64,000 nucleotides of DNA from RGIG9041 sp045612565 (GTDB lineage Bacteria > Bacillota > Clostridia > Oscillospirales > QAKW01). The stretch covers positions 16,994-80,993 of the forward strand of contig JAZKZG010000094.1 of the NCBI GenBank assembly GCA_045612565.1, given 5' to 3'. A program made the position numbers and the translations under genes. The notes under the pieces are model-generated. The model was given only the letters and a program-made list of their open reading frames with translations. It had not been told where the DNA came from and did no database searches. Of this stretch, positions 52,921-62,000 are shown in pieces; the stretch's first letter is position 1, and the number at the start of each line of letters is the position of its first letter.

Positions 52921-55112
52921 AAATCCAAAAGTTCCTTTGCGCCGAGTGCGTTATTTTTTGCCATAGTGCGCTTTTGGTCAACGCTCGTTTTAACGGTGGC
53001 AACCACCGCGTCGATGTTTTGCATAAGGCTGTCAAAGCACAAAACCGCCTCATCTTTATCAAAGTTATCAAGTGATATGATATATTCGCTTATTCCAAGG
53101 TCTTTACAGAGCGATTTTACCTTGGGGTCATAGTCTACCGCAATAAACGGCACATCAAATATGCCCGAAAAGATGATTGCATGTAATCTTTCAAGCACCG
53201 AAACTTCGCACTGTGAAATGAGTGACAGTGTCTGCTCGTGTGCGAGTTTCTGGGTGATAAACGTATGTTCACAGTCAAGACGCGACGAAAGGCGTTTGAG
53301 CGCGGGAATATCCTGGTCATAGTGTACCGGGATAAGCAGGGGAGTGAAACCGTATTTTTTGCTAACTTGCGACACAAACTGTGAAAACTCAGTCAAAAAT
53401 GTGTCACTCATATTTAAAAATCTGAGGTTTATGCCAAGGTATTTTTTGTCTTTTTCGAGCGTGTATGCGCTTGTAATCATCGAGCGCTCAAGCGTAAATG
53501 TCTCGTCAGCCGACAAAAAGATATTTTTATTGCATACACCTATCTTTTTAAGGTAGTCAACCGAGCCTTCATCACGCACCATTATTTTGTCAACTCTGTC
53601 AAGAAGTTGTACTGTGCGCTTTTTGTGACAGTTGCGTTTTATGGGACCTACGCCGTTGCTGTAAAGCATTGTTGCGGGACACATTTTGAGTGCTTGTGAC
53701 AATATATAAAGATAATAGAAAATCGAACGTGACGATGTCGAATCCTGAAGTATTGAACCGCTTCCGAGTATAAACATACGTGTTTTTTTCATAAGCTTTG
53801 AAATCTTTAAAATATCAAAGCGGTGTACACACTCTATGCCTTCGAGATGCGGTTTGCTTTTTATATCTGTAGTAATAAGTACGCTTTTGTTTATGTCGCA
53901 GGTGCTTTTAAGGTTTTTAAGTATCGCCTCAAGCGACATATCATCGCCGAGGTTGTGTCTGCCGTAGTAACCGCACACCATTACGTCATACGGTTTTGTT
54001 GCTTTTATTGCATCGTTATATGCGGTGACGGCATCGTTTGCCATGCGGTGTACCGAATAGAGATTTTTAACAATCTGATATCCGCCTTCAACAAGTTCAG
54101 CGTAGTTGTGCGGATTTGAAAGCATATCGTGAACAAGACTTAAAATTTCGCTGTCATCGGGATATGGACAGCCGCGGCAGGTAAAGTTTGTGTCGATACA
54201 CACCGCCTCGGTCTCTTTGCTGTAAAGACCGATGTAGCCGCTGTTTCCAAGAAGTATGGTGGGTACACGACAAGCCATTGCCTCGAGTGCGGCACGCGAA
54301 ATACCTATAAACAGGTCGGCGATATTACAAAATCTGTAAATATCGGTCTGCGGACCTACAAGACGGATAAAATCTTTTGTTGTGGCGGCGTTGATGCCCT
54401 CTGCCTTTTTAATAAATTCATTATAACGTGTACCGCCGCCGACAATAACGATGCGGCAGTCGGGGTTATTTTCATAAATGCGCTCTGCCATACACAAAAC
54501 GCGGTATACGTGGTCACCTGCCACCTCGTCAAGACGCGAAACGCAAAGCACTACTTTTTTATCGGGTTCAATGCCGAGTTGCTTTTTGAGTTCGGGGTCG
54601 TCGCGTTTGCAGAATGTATTAAGATTGATGCCGTTTACGGTGACTGATATGTTTTCGAGCGGGTAACCGTAACTGTTTGCGGCATAGGTTTTGAGGTCCT
54701 CACTTACCGCAATTGCCCTGTTTCCCCACTTTGAAAATATTCTCTGGAAAAATCCTGTTTTAAAGTTAAAATGTACGGTGGTTACAAGCGGTATGCCAAA
54801 CTGCTTACATACAATGTTTGCGGTATAGTTGGATATGCGAGTGTGTGAATGTATAACATCAGGGCGGTTTTTCTTTACAAAATCGCACAGTATTCTATAT
54901 GAATTATAAAGGCTTACAGGGTCCTTTTTATTAAGGGGTGCAACAACGTGATTCACCCCGTTCTGTATTAATTTGTCAGCATAAACACCGCCTGCCGAAA
55001 AAACGGTGACGTTATTACCACTACGTGCAAGTTCACACGCAAGTTCATATATGTGCGTTTCCGCACCGCCGATATTAAGCGACATTGTAAGTAGTGCGAT
55101 ATTCTTTGGCAT
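52917..55112 (-). CDS. csaB: Glycosyltransferase (GT4) fused to CsaB-type polysaccharide pyruvyl transferase
   Basis: 731 residues from ATG 55110-55112 (AGGTGG upstream; the GTG at 55121 overlaps that site). Residues about 1-370: GT4 glycosyltransferase (MSLNIGGAETHIYELA, RLDEVAGDHV, GISRAALEAMACRVPT). Residues about 374-731: CsaB-like pyruvyl transferase (VMVCGYYGRHNLGDDMS, FILGSGSILQDSTSSR, LYSNGVGPI). CsaB adds ketal-linked pyruvate to the secondary wall polysaccharide, the ligand of SLH domains. Encoding both steps in one protein suggests sugar addition and pyruvylation are coupled. First gene of a five-gene operon with a consensus-like promoter at 55147-55175. Confidence 0.92.
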   Translation of the reverse strand: MPKNIALLTMSLNIGGAETHIYELACELARSGNNVTVFSAGGVYADKLIQNGVNHVVAPLNKKDPVSLYNSYRILCDFVKKNRPDVIHSHTRISNYTANIVCKQFGIPLVTTVHFNFKTGFFQRIFSKWGNRAIAVSEDLKTYAANSYGYPLENISVTVNGINLNTFCKRDDPELKKQLGIEPDKKVVLCVSRLDEVAGDHVYRVLCMAERIYENNPDCRIVIVGGGTRYNEFIKKAEGINAATTKDFIRLVGPQTDIYRFCNIADLFIGISRAALEAMACRVPTILLGNSGYIGLYSKETEAVCIDTNFTCRGCPYPDDSEILSLVHDMLSNPHNYAELVEGGYQIVKNLYSVHRMANDAVTAYNDAIKATKPYDVMVCGYYGRHNLGDDMSLEAILKNLKSTCDINKSVLITTDIKSKPHLEGIECVHRFDILKISKLMKKTRMFILGSGSILQDSTSSRSIFYYLYILSQALKMCPATMLYSNGVGPIKRNCHKKRTVQLLDRVDKIMVRDEGSVDYLKKIGVCNKNIFLSADETFTLERSMITSAYTLEKDKKYLGINLRFLNMSDTFLTEFSQFVSQVSKKYGFTPLLIPVHYDQDIPALKRLSSRLDCEHTFITQKLAHEQTLSLISQCEVSVLERLHAIIFSGIFDVPFIAVDYDPKVKSLCKDLGISEYIISLDNFDKDEAVLCFDSLMQNIDAVVATVKTSVDQKRTMAKNNALGAKELLDL

Positions 55113-55146
55113 ATTTACCACCTATACTTGATTTATATCTCATTGT

Positions 55147-55175
55147 ATTATATAATAAGCATTAATCATAGTCAA
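55147..55175 (-). promoter_or_regulatory. GT-csaB operon promoter
   Basis: Minus-strand TTGACT (55170-55175), 17-base spacer, TATAAT (55147-55152), 35 bases from the start codon. Confidence 0.75.
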
Positions 55176-55247
55176 GTAAAAAATATATTATAAACTATGA
55201 CATTGCCGAGAACTGAAAAATCACTCTGAATAAATTTTAAAAAACTA

Positions 55248-55276
55248 TTGACACGACAAATGTGTCGTGTTATAAT
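55248..55276 (+). promoter_or_regulatory. rpmG-secE-nusG promoter with a palindrome in the spacer
   Basis: TTGACA (55248-55253), 17-base spacer, TATAAT (55271-55276). An eight-base inverted repeat, ACACGACA (55251-55258) and TGTCGTGT (55263-55270), overlaps the -35 and fills the spacer, so a bound protein would compete with polymerase. Confidence 0.85.
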
Positions 55277-55322
55277 GTCAAGTACCTGTAAGCAGGGCTT
55301 ATTTTTTTGTGCAAAAAAATGT

Positions 55323-55365
55323 CCTGTTAATTTAAGCAGGGAGGCAAAATTTTTAACAGGAGGTG
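55323..55365 (+). promoter_or_regulatory. Inverted repeat overlapping the rpmG ribosome site
   Basis: CCTGTTAA (55323-55330) pairs with TTAACAGG (55353-55360), whose last three bases are part of the Shine-Dalgarno AGGAGGTG (55358-55365). If it folds, it would partly hide the site and lower rpmG translation. Confidence 0.45.
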
Positions 55366-55372
55366 CCGAATA

Positions 55373-55522
55373 ATGCGCGTAAAGATTACACTTGCTTGTA
55401 CAGAATGTAAGCAAAGAAATTACGACACAATGAAAAACAAAAAGAACGACCCCGACAGACTTGAAATGAACAAGTACTGCAGATTCTGCAAAAAACACAC
55501 ACTTCACAAGGAAACAAAGTAA
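55373..55522 (+). CDS. rpmG: 50S ribosomal protein L33
   Basis: 49 residues: MRVKITLACTECKQRNYDTM at the start, then KNKKNDPDRLEMNKYCRFC, ending KKHTLHKETK. Four Cys in two CxxC pairs (CTEC and CRFC) make this the zinc-binding (C+) form of L33, a protein of the 50S subunit. ATG 55373 is seven bases after AGGAGGTG. It leads the rpmG-secE-nusG-rplK-rplA run, the standard Firmicutes order. Confidence 0.95.
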   Translation: MRVKITLACTECKQRNYDTMKNKKNDPDRLEMNKYCRFCKKHTLHKETK

Positions 55523-55553
55523 TTTTTGTTCATTAAGTAAAGGAGTCGAAAAA

Positions 55554-55796
55554 ATGGCTGAGAAAGTTACAAAAGAAAAACGCAATATCTTTAAAAGAAT
55601 TGGCGGCTTTTTCAGAGAGGTTAAAGTTGAAGCCCTCAAAAGAATCGTCTGGCCGACACCCAAACAGACTCTCAATAACTCAATAGTTGTTATTGTTACT
55701 GTTCTTGTTGTGGGCGTTGTTGTATGGCTTCTCGACTTTATTTTCTCATCAGGACTTGATTTTGCGCTCAATAAACTTCCTTCAATTTTAGGTTGA
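55554..55796 (+). CDS. secE: Preprotein translocase subunit SecE
   Basis: 80 residues, single-helix Gram-positive SecE: the amphipathic stretch FFREVKVEALKRIVWPTPKQ with the conserved W-P-T, then one membrane helix (about 44-64). It clamps SecY in the translocon. Follows rpmG by 31 bases with AGGAG before the ATG. Confidence 0.95.
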   Translation: MAEKVTKEKRNIFKRIGGFFREVKVEALKRIVWPTPKQTLNNSIVVIVTVLVVGVVVWLLDFIFSSGLDFALNKLPSILG

Positions 55797-55827
55797 TTTA
55801 CTACGCAATTTTAAGGAGAACAGAGTT

Positions 55828-56352
55828 ATGTCTGATACTGCACAGTGGTATGTAGTACATACCTACTCGGGTTACGAGAACAAGGTTGCGGCAGACCTTG
55901 AAAAAATCATCGAAAACCGTAAACTCGGTGATATGATTTTTGACATAAGGGTGCCCACCGAAAAAGTAATTGAAAAAAACGACAAAGGCGATGTCAAAGA
56001 ATATGAGCGTAAGGTTTTCCCGAGCTATATTCTTATAAAAATGATAATGACCAACGACACATGGTTTATTGTGCGCAACACACGCGGTGTTACGGGTTTT
56101 GTCGGTGCAACCACCACTCCGATTCCGCTTTCGGAAGAAGAGGTTAAAAAACTCGGTGTCGAAACAGTTGTGTTCACAGACGAATTTACAAAGGGCGACA
56201 GCGTTAAAATCGTTGATGGCGGCTTTGCAGATTGCGTCGGTGTTGTCGAAGAAGTTTATCGCGACACAAAACGTCTTAAAGTTTTGGTTTCAATGTTCGG
56301 CAGGGAAACTCCTGTCGAGTTGGCGTACGAACAGGTTACGCCGGCAAAATAG
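55828..56352 (+). CDS. nusG: Transcription elongation/termination factor NusG
   Basis: 174 residues: WYVVHTYSGYENKVAADLEK at the start, VFPSYILIKM and the RNTRGVTGFVG element of the NGN domain, then a KOW domain (FTKGDSVKIVDGGFADCVG). It binds RNA polymerase and links it to ribosomes or pausing control. Follows secE and precedes the L11/L1 genes as usual. Confidence 0.96.
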   Translation: MSDTAQWYVVHTYSGYENKVAADLEKIIENRKLGDMIFDIRVPTEKVIEKNDKGDVKEYERKVFPSYILIKMIMTNDTWFIVRNTRGVTGFVGATTTPIPLSEEEVKKLGVETVVFTDEFTKGDSVKIVDGGFADCVGVVEEVYRDTKRLKVLVSMFGRETPVELAYEQVTPAK

Positions 56353-56472
56353 GCTAAGGTTTTTGATATAAACTGCGTTTTCGCGTTTATATAGCGGTGA
56401 AGGTTTCATCGCGAGTGGGAGGAGAGAATGTCTTTCCGCTATTTTACCACATTTTTTTAGGAGGTGTTCAAG

Positions 56473-56898
56473 TTGGCACAAAAGGTTACAGGTTACATCA
56501 AACTTCAAATTCCCGCAGGTAAAGCCACTCCCGCACCGCCTGTTGGTCCGGCACTCGGTCAGCACGGTGTTAACATCATGGCATTTACTAAGGAGTTCAA
56601 CGAAAGAACAAAGAACGATATCGGATACATTATCCCTGTCGTAATCACTGTTTATCAGGATCATTCATTTTCTTTCATCACAAAAACTCCGCCTGCAGCT
56701 GTTCTTATTAAAAAGGCAGCAGGTATCGAGAGCGGTTCAGGCGTACCTAACAAAACAAAGGTAGCTAAGCTTACAAAGGATCAGGTAAAAGCAATTGCAG
56801 AGCAAAAAATGCCCGACCTTAACGCAGCAACAGTTGAAGCCGCAATGAGTATGATTGCAGGTACCGCAAGAAGCATGGGCGTAACAGTCGAAGAATAA
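56473..56898 (+). CDS. rplK: 50S ribosomal protein L11
   Basis: 141 residues from TTG 56473 (AQKVTGYIKLQIPAGKATPA). AGGAGG (56459-56464) is eight bases upstream, while the alternative GTG at 56464 overlaps that site. Conserved PPVGPALGQHGVNIM and a C-terminal rRNA-binding domain ending GTARSMGVTVEE. It binds the 23S GTPase centre. The 120 bases before it contain a hairpin (about 56367-56391) but no promoter I can support. Confidence 0.95.
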   Translation: MAQKVTGYIKLQIPAGKATPAPPVGPALGQHGVNIMAFTKEFNERTKNDIGYIIPVVITVYQDHSFSFITKTPPAAVLIKKAAGIESGSGVPNKTKVAKLTKDQVKAIAEQKMPDLNAATVEAAMSMIAGTARSMGVTVEE

Positions 56899-56957
56899 TT
56901 GTTTCTTGTCAGGTGGGAGGAAATTTCCGTAATAACCACGAATGGAGGATTTAACAG

Positions 56958-57650
56958 GTGAAAAGAGGAAAAAAATATCTCGAAAGCGCAAAACTCCGTG
57001 ACTCTGCAAAACTTTATGAGGTAGCAGAGGCTATGGACCTTGTTATCAAGGGCGCAAAAGCTAAATTTGACGAAACAGTCGAAATACACGTAAAACTCGG
57101 TGTTGACTCACGTCATGCTGACCAGCAGGTTAGAGGCGCCGTTGTTTTACCGCACGGTACAGGTAAAACCACCCGTGTTCTTGTTTTTGCTAAAGGCGAC
57201 AAAGCAGACGAAGCAAAAGCAGCAGGCGCTGATTATGTTGGCGCAGAGGATCTTATCCCGAAAATTCAGAACGAGAACTGGTTTGAGTTCGACGTTGTTG
57301 TTGCAACTCCCGATATGATGGGCGTTGTTGGTCGTCTTGGTCGTGTGCTTGGTCCTAAGGGACTTATGCCTAACCCCAAGGCAGGTACCGTTACAATGGA
57401 CGTTACCAAAGCAGTTAACGAAATCAAAGCCGGTAAAATTGAGTACCGTCTTGATAAAACTAACATCATCCACTGCCCGATGGGCAAGGTTTCGTTCGGT
57501 GTTGAAAAACTCACAGAGAACTTTGAAACACTTATGGGCGCTATCCTTAAAGCTCGTCCTTCAGCAGCAAAGGGTCAGTACGTTAAGAGCTGTGTAATCG
57601 CTTCAACAATGGGCCCCGGTGTTAAAATTTCTACTGCAAAAATGCAGTAA
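56958..57650 (+). CDS. rplA: 50S ribosomal protein L1
   Basis: 230 residues from GTG 56958 (GGAGG at 56944-56948): MKRGKKYLESAKLRDSAKLY at the start, conserved LPHGTGKTTRVLVFAKGDKA, and GRLGRVLGPKGLMPNPKAGT. Standard length. L1 binds the mobile stalk of 23S rRNA and commonly represses its own L11-L1 mRNA. A promoter for rplJL begins five bases after its stop. Confidence 0.96.
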   Translation: MKRGKKYLESAKLRDSAKLYEVAEAMDLVIKGAKAKFDETVEIHVKLGVDSRHADQQVRGAVVLPHGTGKTTRVLVFAKGDKADEAKAAGADYVGAEDLIPKIQNENWFEFDVVVATPDMMGVVGRLGRVLGPKGLMPNPKAGTVTMDVTKAVNEIKAGKIEYRLDKTNIIHCPMGKVSFGVEKLTENFETLMGAILKARPSAAKGQYVKSCVIASTMGPGVKISTAKMQ

Positions 57651-57654
57651 ACTG

Positions 57655-57683
57655 TTGACATACCATTTTGGGTGTGTTATACT
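57655..57683 (+). promoter_or_regulatory. rplJL promoter
   Basis: TTGACA (57655-57660), 17-base spacer, TATACT (57678-57683), between rplA and the L10 leader. It separates rplJL from the upstream operon. Confidence 0.8.
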
Positions 57684-57696
57684 AAATTAGTTAAAA

Positions 57697-57813
57697 ATAC
57701 TTCGCAGACAGCAGGTGCGTTTAATCACGCTTAAAATTAGCCCGCCGAGGAGATGTTTTATTTAAAAAGCATTATTATGCTCCCGTCTCAATGTCTGCAC
57801 GGGAGCGTTTTTT
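57697..57813 (+). ncRNA. L10 leader with transcription attenuator
   Basis: The conserved GCAGACAGCAGGTGCGT (57704-57720) and CCCGCCGAGG (about 57741-57750) elements match the Firmicutes L10 leader that binds the L10(L12)4 complex. It ends in an intrinsic terminator, GCTCCCGT (57779-57786) / ACGGGAGC (57799-57806) with a T run to 57813. GCAGACA (57704-57710) can also pair with TGTCTGC in the terminator loop (57792-57798). Excess L10/L12 would favour termination before rplJ, as known in Bacillus. Confidence 0.9.
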
Positions 57814-57871
57814 ATTTCAATTCGACCAACATTTTGGTCGGTGAGAAAAATAATACGGAGGTGAAACTAAA

Positions 57872-58378
57872 GTGCCCAGTCAAAAGGTTCTTGAAGCAAA
57901 ACAACAGGCAGTAGCTACAATCACCGAGCAACTCAAGGGTTGCACAACAGGTGTATTTGTTGACTACAGCGGCATCAGCGTTGCTGATGATACTGTTCTT
58001 CGTAAAAATCTCAGAGAAGCAGGCGTTAAGTACACAGTTGTTAAAAATACTCTTACAAGATTTGCCGCAAAAGAGGCAGGTATTGAGGGTCTTGACGATA
58101 TCCTTAACGGTACCACCGCTCTTGCAGTATGTGACGACCACGTTACTGCAGCAAAAATCATCGGTGAGTTCGCTGAGAAAAACGAAAACTTTAAAATCAA
58201 GGGCGGTATTATGGAAGGTGCAGCTATCAGCGTTGCTGAAGTTGAAAAACTTTCAAAAATGCCCAACAGAGAGCAACTTCTTTGTATGCTTCTTTACGCT
58301 CTCAATGGCAACATCTCGGGTCTTGCCCGTGCTCTTCAGGCAGTTGCAGATCAGAAGAACGAAGCTACCCCTGCGTAA
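57872..58378 (+). CDS. rplJ: 50S ribosomal protein L10
   Basis: 168 residues from GTG 57872 with GGAGG at 57857-57861. Contains GVFVDYSGISVADDTVLRKN and KVLEAKQ-type N-terminal rRNA-binding part; the C-terminal helix (NISGLARALQAVADQKNE) holds L7/L12 dimers. A small hairpin, CGACCAA/TTGGTCG (57823-57840), lies before the ribosome site. Feedback control by the L10 leader. Confidence 0.95.
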   Translation: MPSQKVLEAKQQAVATITEQLKGCTTGVFVDYSGISVADDTVLRKNLREAGVKYTVVKNTLTRFAAKEAGIEGLDDILNGTTALAVCDDHVTAAKIIGEFAEKNENFKIKGGIMEGAAISVAEVEKLSKMPNREQLLCMLLYALNGNISGLARALQAVADQKNEATPA

Positions 58379-58429
58379 TTTATACGCACACTAAACTAAT
58401 AAAAAAATTATTTTTGGAGGAAATTTACA

Positions 58430-58798
58430 ATGGCAGATATTGCAAAGTTTATTGAAGATATCAAAGCTCTTAACGTAATGGAGCTTGCAGACCTCGTTAA
58501 AGCAATCGAGGAAGAATTTGGTGTTAGCGCAGCAGCTCCCGTAGCTGTAGCAGCAGCAGGTCCCGCAGCAGCAGCTGCAGAAGAGAAAACAGAGTTCGAC
58601 GTTATCCTTGCTGAAGTTGGCGACAAGAAAATCAACGTTATCAAGGTTGTTCGTGAGCTCACAGGTCTTGGTCTTAAAGAAGCAAAAGATCTCGTTGAAG
58701 CAGCTCCTAAGGCTGTTAAAGAAGGCGCTTCAAAAGATGATGCTGAAGCAATCAAAGCTAAGCTTGAAGAAGCTGGCGCAAAAGTTGAACTTAAGTAA
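58430..58798 (+). CDS. rplL: 50S ribosomal protein L7/L12
   Basis: 122 residues: N-terminal dimerisation part (FIEDIKALNVMELADLVKAI), Ala-rich hinge (about 38-50), and C-terminal factor-binding domain (KINVIKVVRELTGLGLKEAK). Binds L10 in several copies and recruits translation GTPases. RBS TGGAGG precedes ATG 58430. The usual next gene, rpoB, is missing: a terminator and an SLH surface gene follow. Confidence 0.96.
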   Translation: MADIAKFIEDIKALNVMELADLVKAIEEEFGVSAAAPVAVAAAGPAAAAAEEKTEFDVILAEVGDKKINVIKVVRELTGLGLKEAKDLVEAAPKAVKEGASKDDAEAIKAKLEEAGAKVELK

Positions 58799-58815
58799 TT
58801 TAAGTTATCTTTTCA

Positions 58816-58844
58816 AAATGGGTGGTTTATCCACCCATTTTTTT
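58816..58844 (+). terminator. Terminator after rplL
   Basis: AAATGGGTGG / CCACCCATTT with a five-base loop and a T run. Confidence 0.9.
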
Positions 58845-58978
58845 GTGTCCAAAAAGCCAATCAGTTCGCTTGGAATGCAACATCAATCAAATATGTACAC
58901 GCACCGAACTCTCCCTAAAAGTGACAGACTGTTTTGCTGTGGGCCACAATTTGAAAACGTTAATATTTGTGTTTTATA

Positions 58979-59007
58979 TTGCAAATGATGGTTGTCTTTG
59001 TTAAAAT
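58979..59007 (+). promoter_or_regulatory. Probable promoter of the SLH gene at 59038
   Basis: TTGCAA (58979-58984), 17-base spacer, TAAAAT (59002-59007), 30 bases before the start codon. The rest of 58845-58978 shows nothing clear. Confidence 0.55.
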
Positions 59008-59037
59008 GAAATTAATACAACTGAAAGGAAAAAAATT

Positions 59038-62000
59038 ATGAAAAAATTGTTATCGATGCTCATTGTTGCGGTAATGCTCTTTGGAATGATTCCGTTTGCA
59101 TTTGCTGCAGATGTTGCACCCGCATCAATCAAAGTAGACGAAAAAAAGACTGTGTCTGTTGACAGATACACTCCAAACAACGTCTTTGAATTTGTTGCAC
59201 CCAAAACAGCAACTTATTTTATCTATTCCGAGTCAGAAGATATTGATACTTATGTTTCTGTTTTTGACAAAGACGGAAAACTCGTTGTATCAAATAACGG
59301 CTACACAGATGCCAACTTCGGCGTACATTATTACCTCGAAAAAGGCGAGAAAATAACAATCAAACCCAGATGTTATTATTCTGCCAGAAAAGCACAGTTT
59401 ACAATGACTGTTACCGAGGTTAAAGCCCCCACTGCAATCGTTGTTGAAAAAGACAAAATCACAGTTTATCCCGGTCAGTACATAAATACCGATCATTCGT
59501 TTGCACCGATTGGTTCACTTTACGAAGATGTTACCATTACCTTATCAAACGAAGAAGTTGTGGGCTTTGACGAAGAAGGTTACCTTTGCGCAAAGAAAGT
59601 AGGTAGCGCTGTTCTTACCTATACAACTGAGAGCGGTCTTAGCAAAAACGTTGAAGTGACTGTTGCAGATTGGCAAAAACTCGACCTTAACGTAAAAAAA
59701 TCAGGCACTTTGACAGATGCCTGTGTTGAATATGCTTTCACTCCCGCAGAATCGGGATATTATACTTTTGAATACGCATCATCGGAGTACCTCTATTACT
59801 ACATAAAATCAGAAGAGGGTTGGCACGTTAATGAAACTTACACCGATGATAGAAGCGAATGTGTATATCTCGATGGCGGTGTAAACTATGTTGTAGGTGC
59901 ATCTTTGGAATACAGTGACACAGCAGACTACAGCATTCTTGTTAAAAAAGCAACTCCCGCTACAACAATCGAAATCGTTAATGAAAAAGGCGATGTTATG
60001 CCTATAGAGTTCAGTTCGGAACTCTATCTGAGTGGTGTCGACGGCTATCTTGCCGATGAAGTTGAGTGGTCGGTCGATGATACAACCGTGGCACATGTAA
60101 CAACTATGGAAGACGGCAAAAATGCATACATCTCTTTTGTTAAAGAGGGTATGGTTGTTGTAACTGCAAAAGTTGGTAATGTCACAGAAGAAATCTTTAT
60201 AACAGGTAAAAAATCGCCCGAACTCAAACTCAATGAGGCTAAAAAAGTAACCGTTACATATGATACCTACCAAAACTGCTATACATTTACTCCTGCAAAG
60301 AGCGGTTGGTACACTATCGACGCTCTTGATATAAGTATCGGCGTATACAGTAACGGTAACTTCTATGACGGCTACGATTACTGTGAGGCATATTTAGAGG
60401 CAGGTAAACAGTGTAATATTACACTCTCTACATACTCTGAAGAGATAGAATCCGAAATTAAAATCACCGAACTCAAAGATGCCACAACATTCAGACTCGG
60501 CAATACCGAGCAGGTTAAAGCATACAGCGGCAAGGAATTATATCTTGACTTTGTAACAAACGGCAGACTTAACGGCGAGATAAAACTCGATATCACAGGA
60601 CCTTCTGATAACTACTACGCAGACTGTTTTACAAAAACCGCTTTTATTACATTCAATGAAGTTGGCGAGTATACAGTTACTGCAACTTGCGGCAACCTTA
60701 AAGACAGCATCAAAGTAAAGGTTGAAGCACCCGAAAAACTTGAGTATAAAGTTAAAAAACAAATAAAACTTACAAAAGACAATCCTATACATATGGTTGA
60801 ATACTTCCCGACAGCTGACGGCCTTAAGAACCTTAAAGTGACAAGTGATGTTTCTATCAATGTTGGTTACGATGAGTATGCGAGTCAGTACGGTGATGAT
60901 ATTGCTGTAAACATCGATTGCTTTGAGCAGCGCCCCGAACGCTTTACGATTGAACTTGACGAAACTGATGAGGCAACCGTTACAATCGAGATTGCAGAGC
61001 CGATGTTTGCAACCTATATGATTCCGATTGTTAAAAATTATGTAATCACTGTCGGCACAACCGATTGGATTGACGAAATATTTGTATTTTTACCCGGCTA
61101 CGAAAACGAACAACTCACATACACATCATCAAACGAAAAGGTTGTAAAATTCAACGAAAACAATCGCGCTGTGGCAGTTGCCAAGGGCAGTGCTACCATA
61201 ACCGCAACATCAGAGTACGGTCTTACTGCAACAACTACTATCACAGTGGTTGATGACAACTATGATTGGGCTTTTGAAGTTGGCGTTGACAAACCCGAAA
61301 TAAATGTTGAGGTAGGTAAGAGCGATACGATTACAGCAAAATTCGACAGCGTTTCCAAAAAGACAGTAAGTTATGCATCGTTTGACCCGTCTGTTGCTGT
61401 GGTTGACGATAAAGGCCGCGTAACAGGTGTTTCGGCAGGTTCAACATACATAATCGTGTCGGTTGATAACGCTATTACAGGCTGTGTTGTAAACGTCAGC
61501 GCTCCCAAGATGGTAGATTCAAGCAAGGTATTTACTGACGTTAAAGCAGGAAAATGGTATTCTGATGCTATTGATTATGCCTATAGTTACGGATTTATCA
61601 AGGGTATAACCAAAACAACATTCGAGCGCAATACCGAAGTAAACCGCGGTATGTTTATTACAATTCTTGCACGTATCGCAGGTGTTGATACAGGCAAAGA
61701 AGCAAACAAAACAACTACAAAGTTTAGTGACGTAAAGAGCGGTAAATATTATACCGCCGCAATCAAGTGGGCAAACGAAAACGGTGTTGTTGCGGGTGTT
61801 TCAAAAACAAAATTCGGACCCGAGACCTCAATCAGCCGTCAGGACCTTTGCGTGATGGTTACAAACTTTGCAAAATATATGCATATCACCCTTAAAACAC
61901 CTAACAAAGAGACAAAATTCAAGGACGATACATCAATTGCAAAATATGCAAAAAATGCCGTGAAATCATGCCAGATGGCAGATATCGTAACAGGATATAA

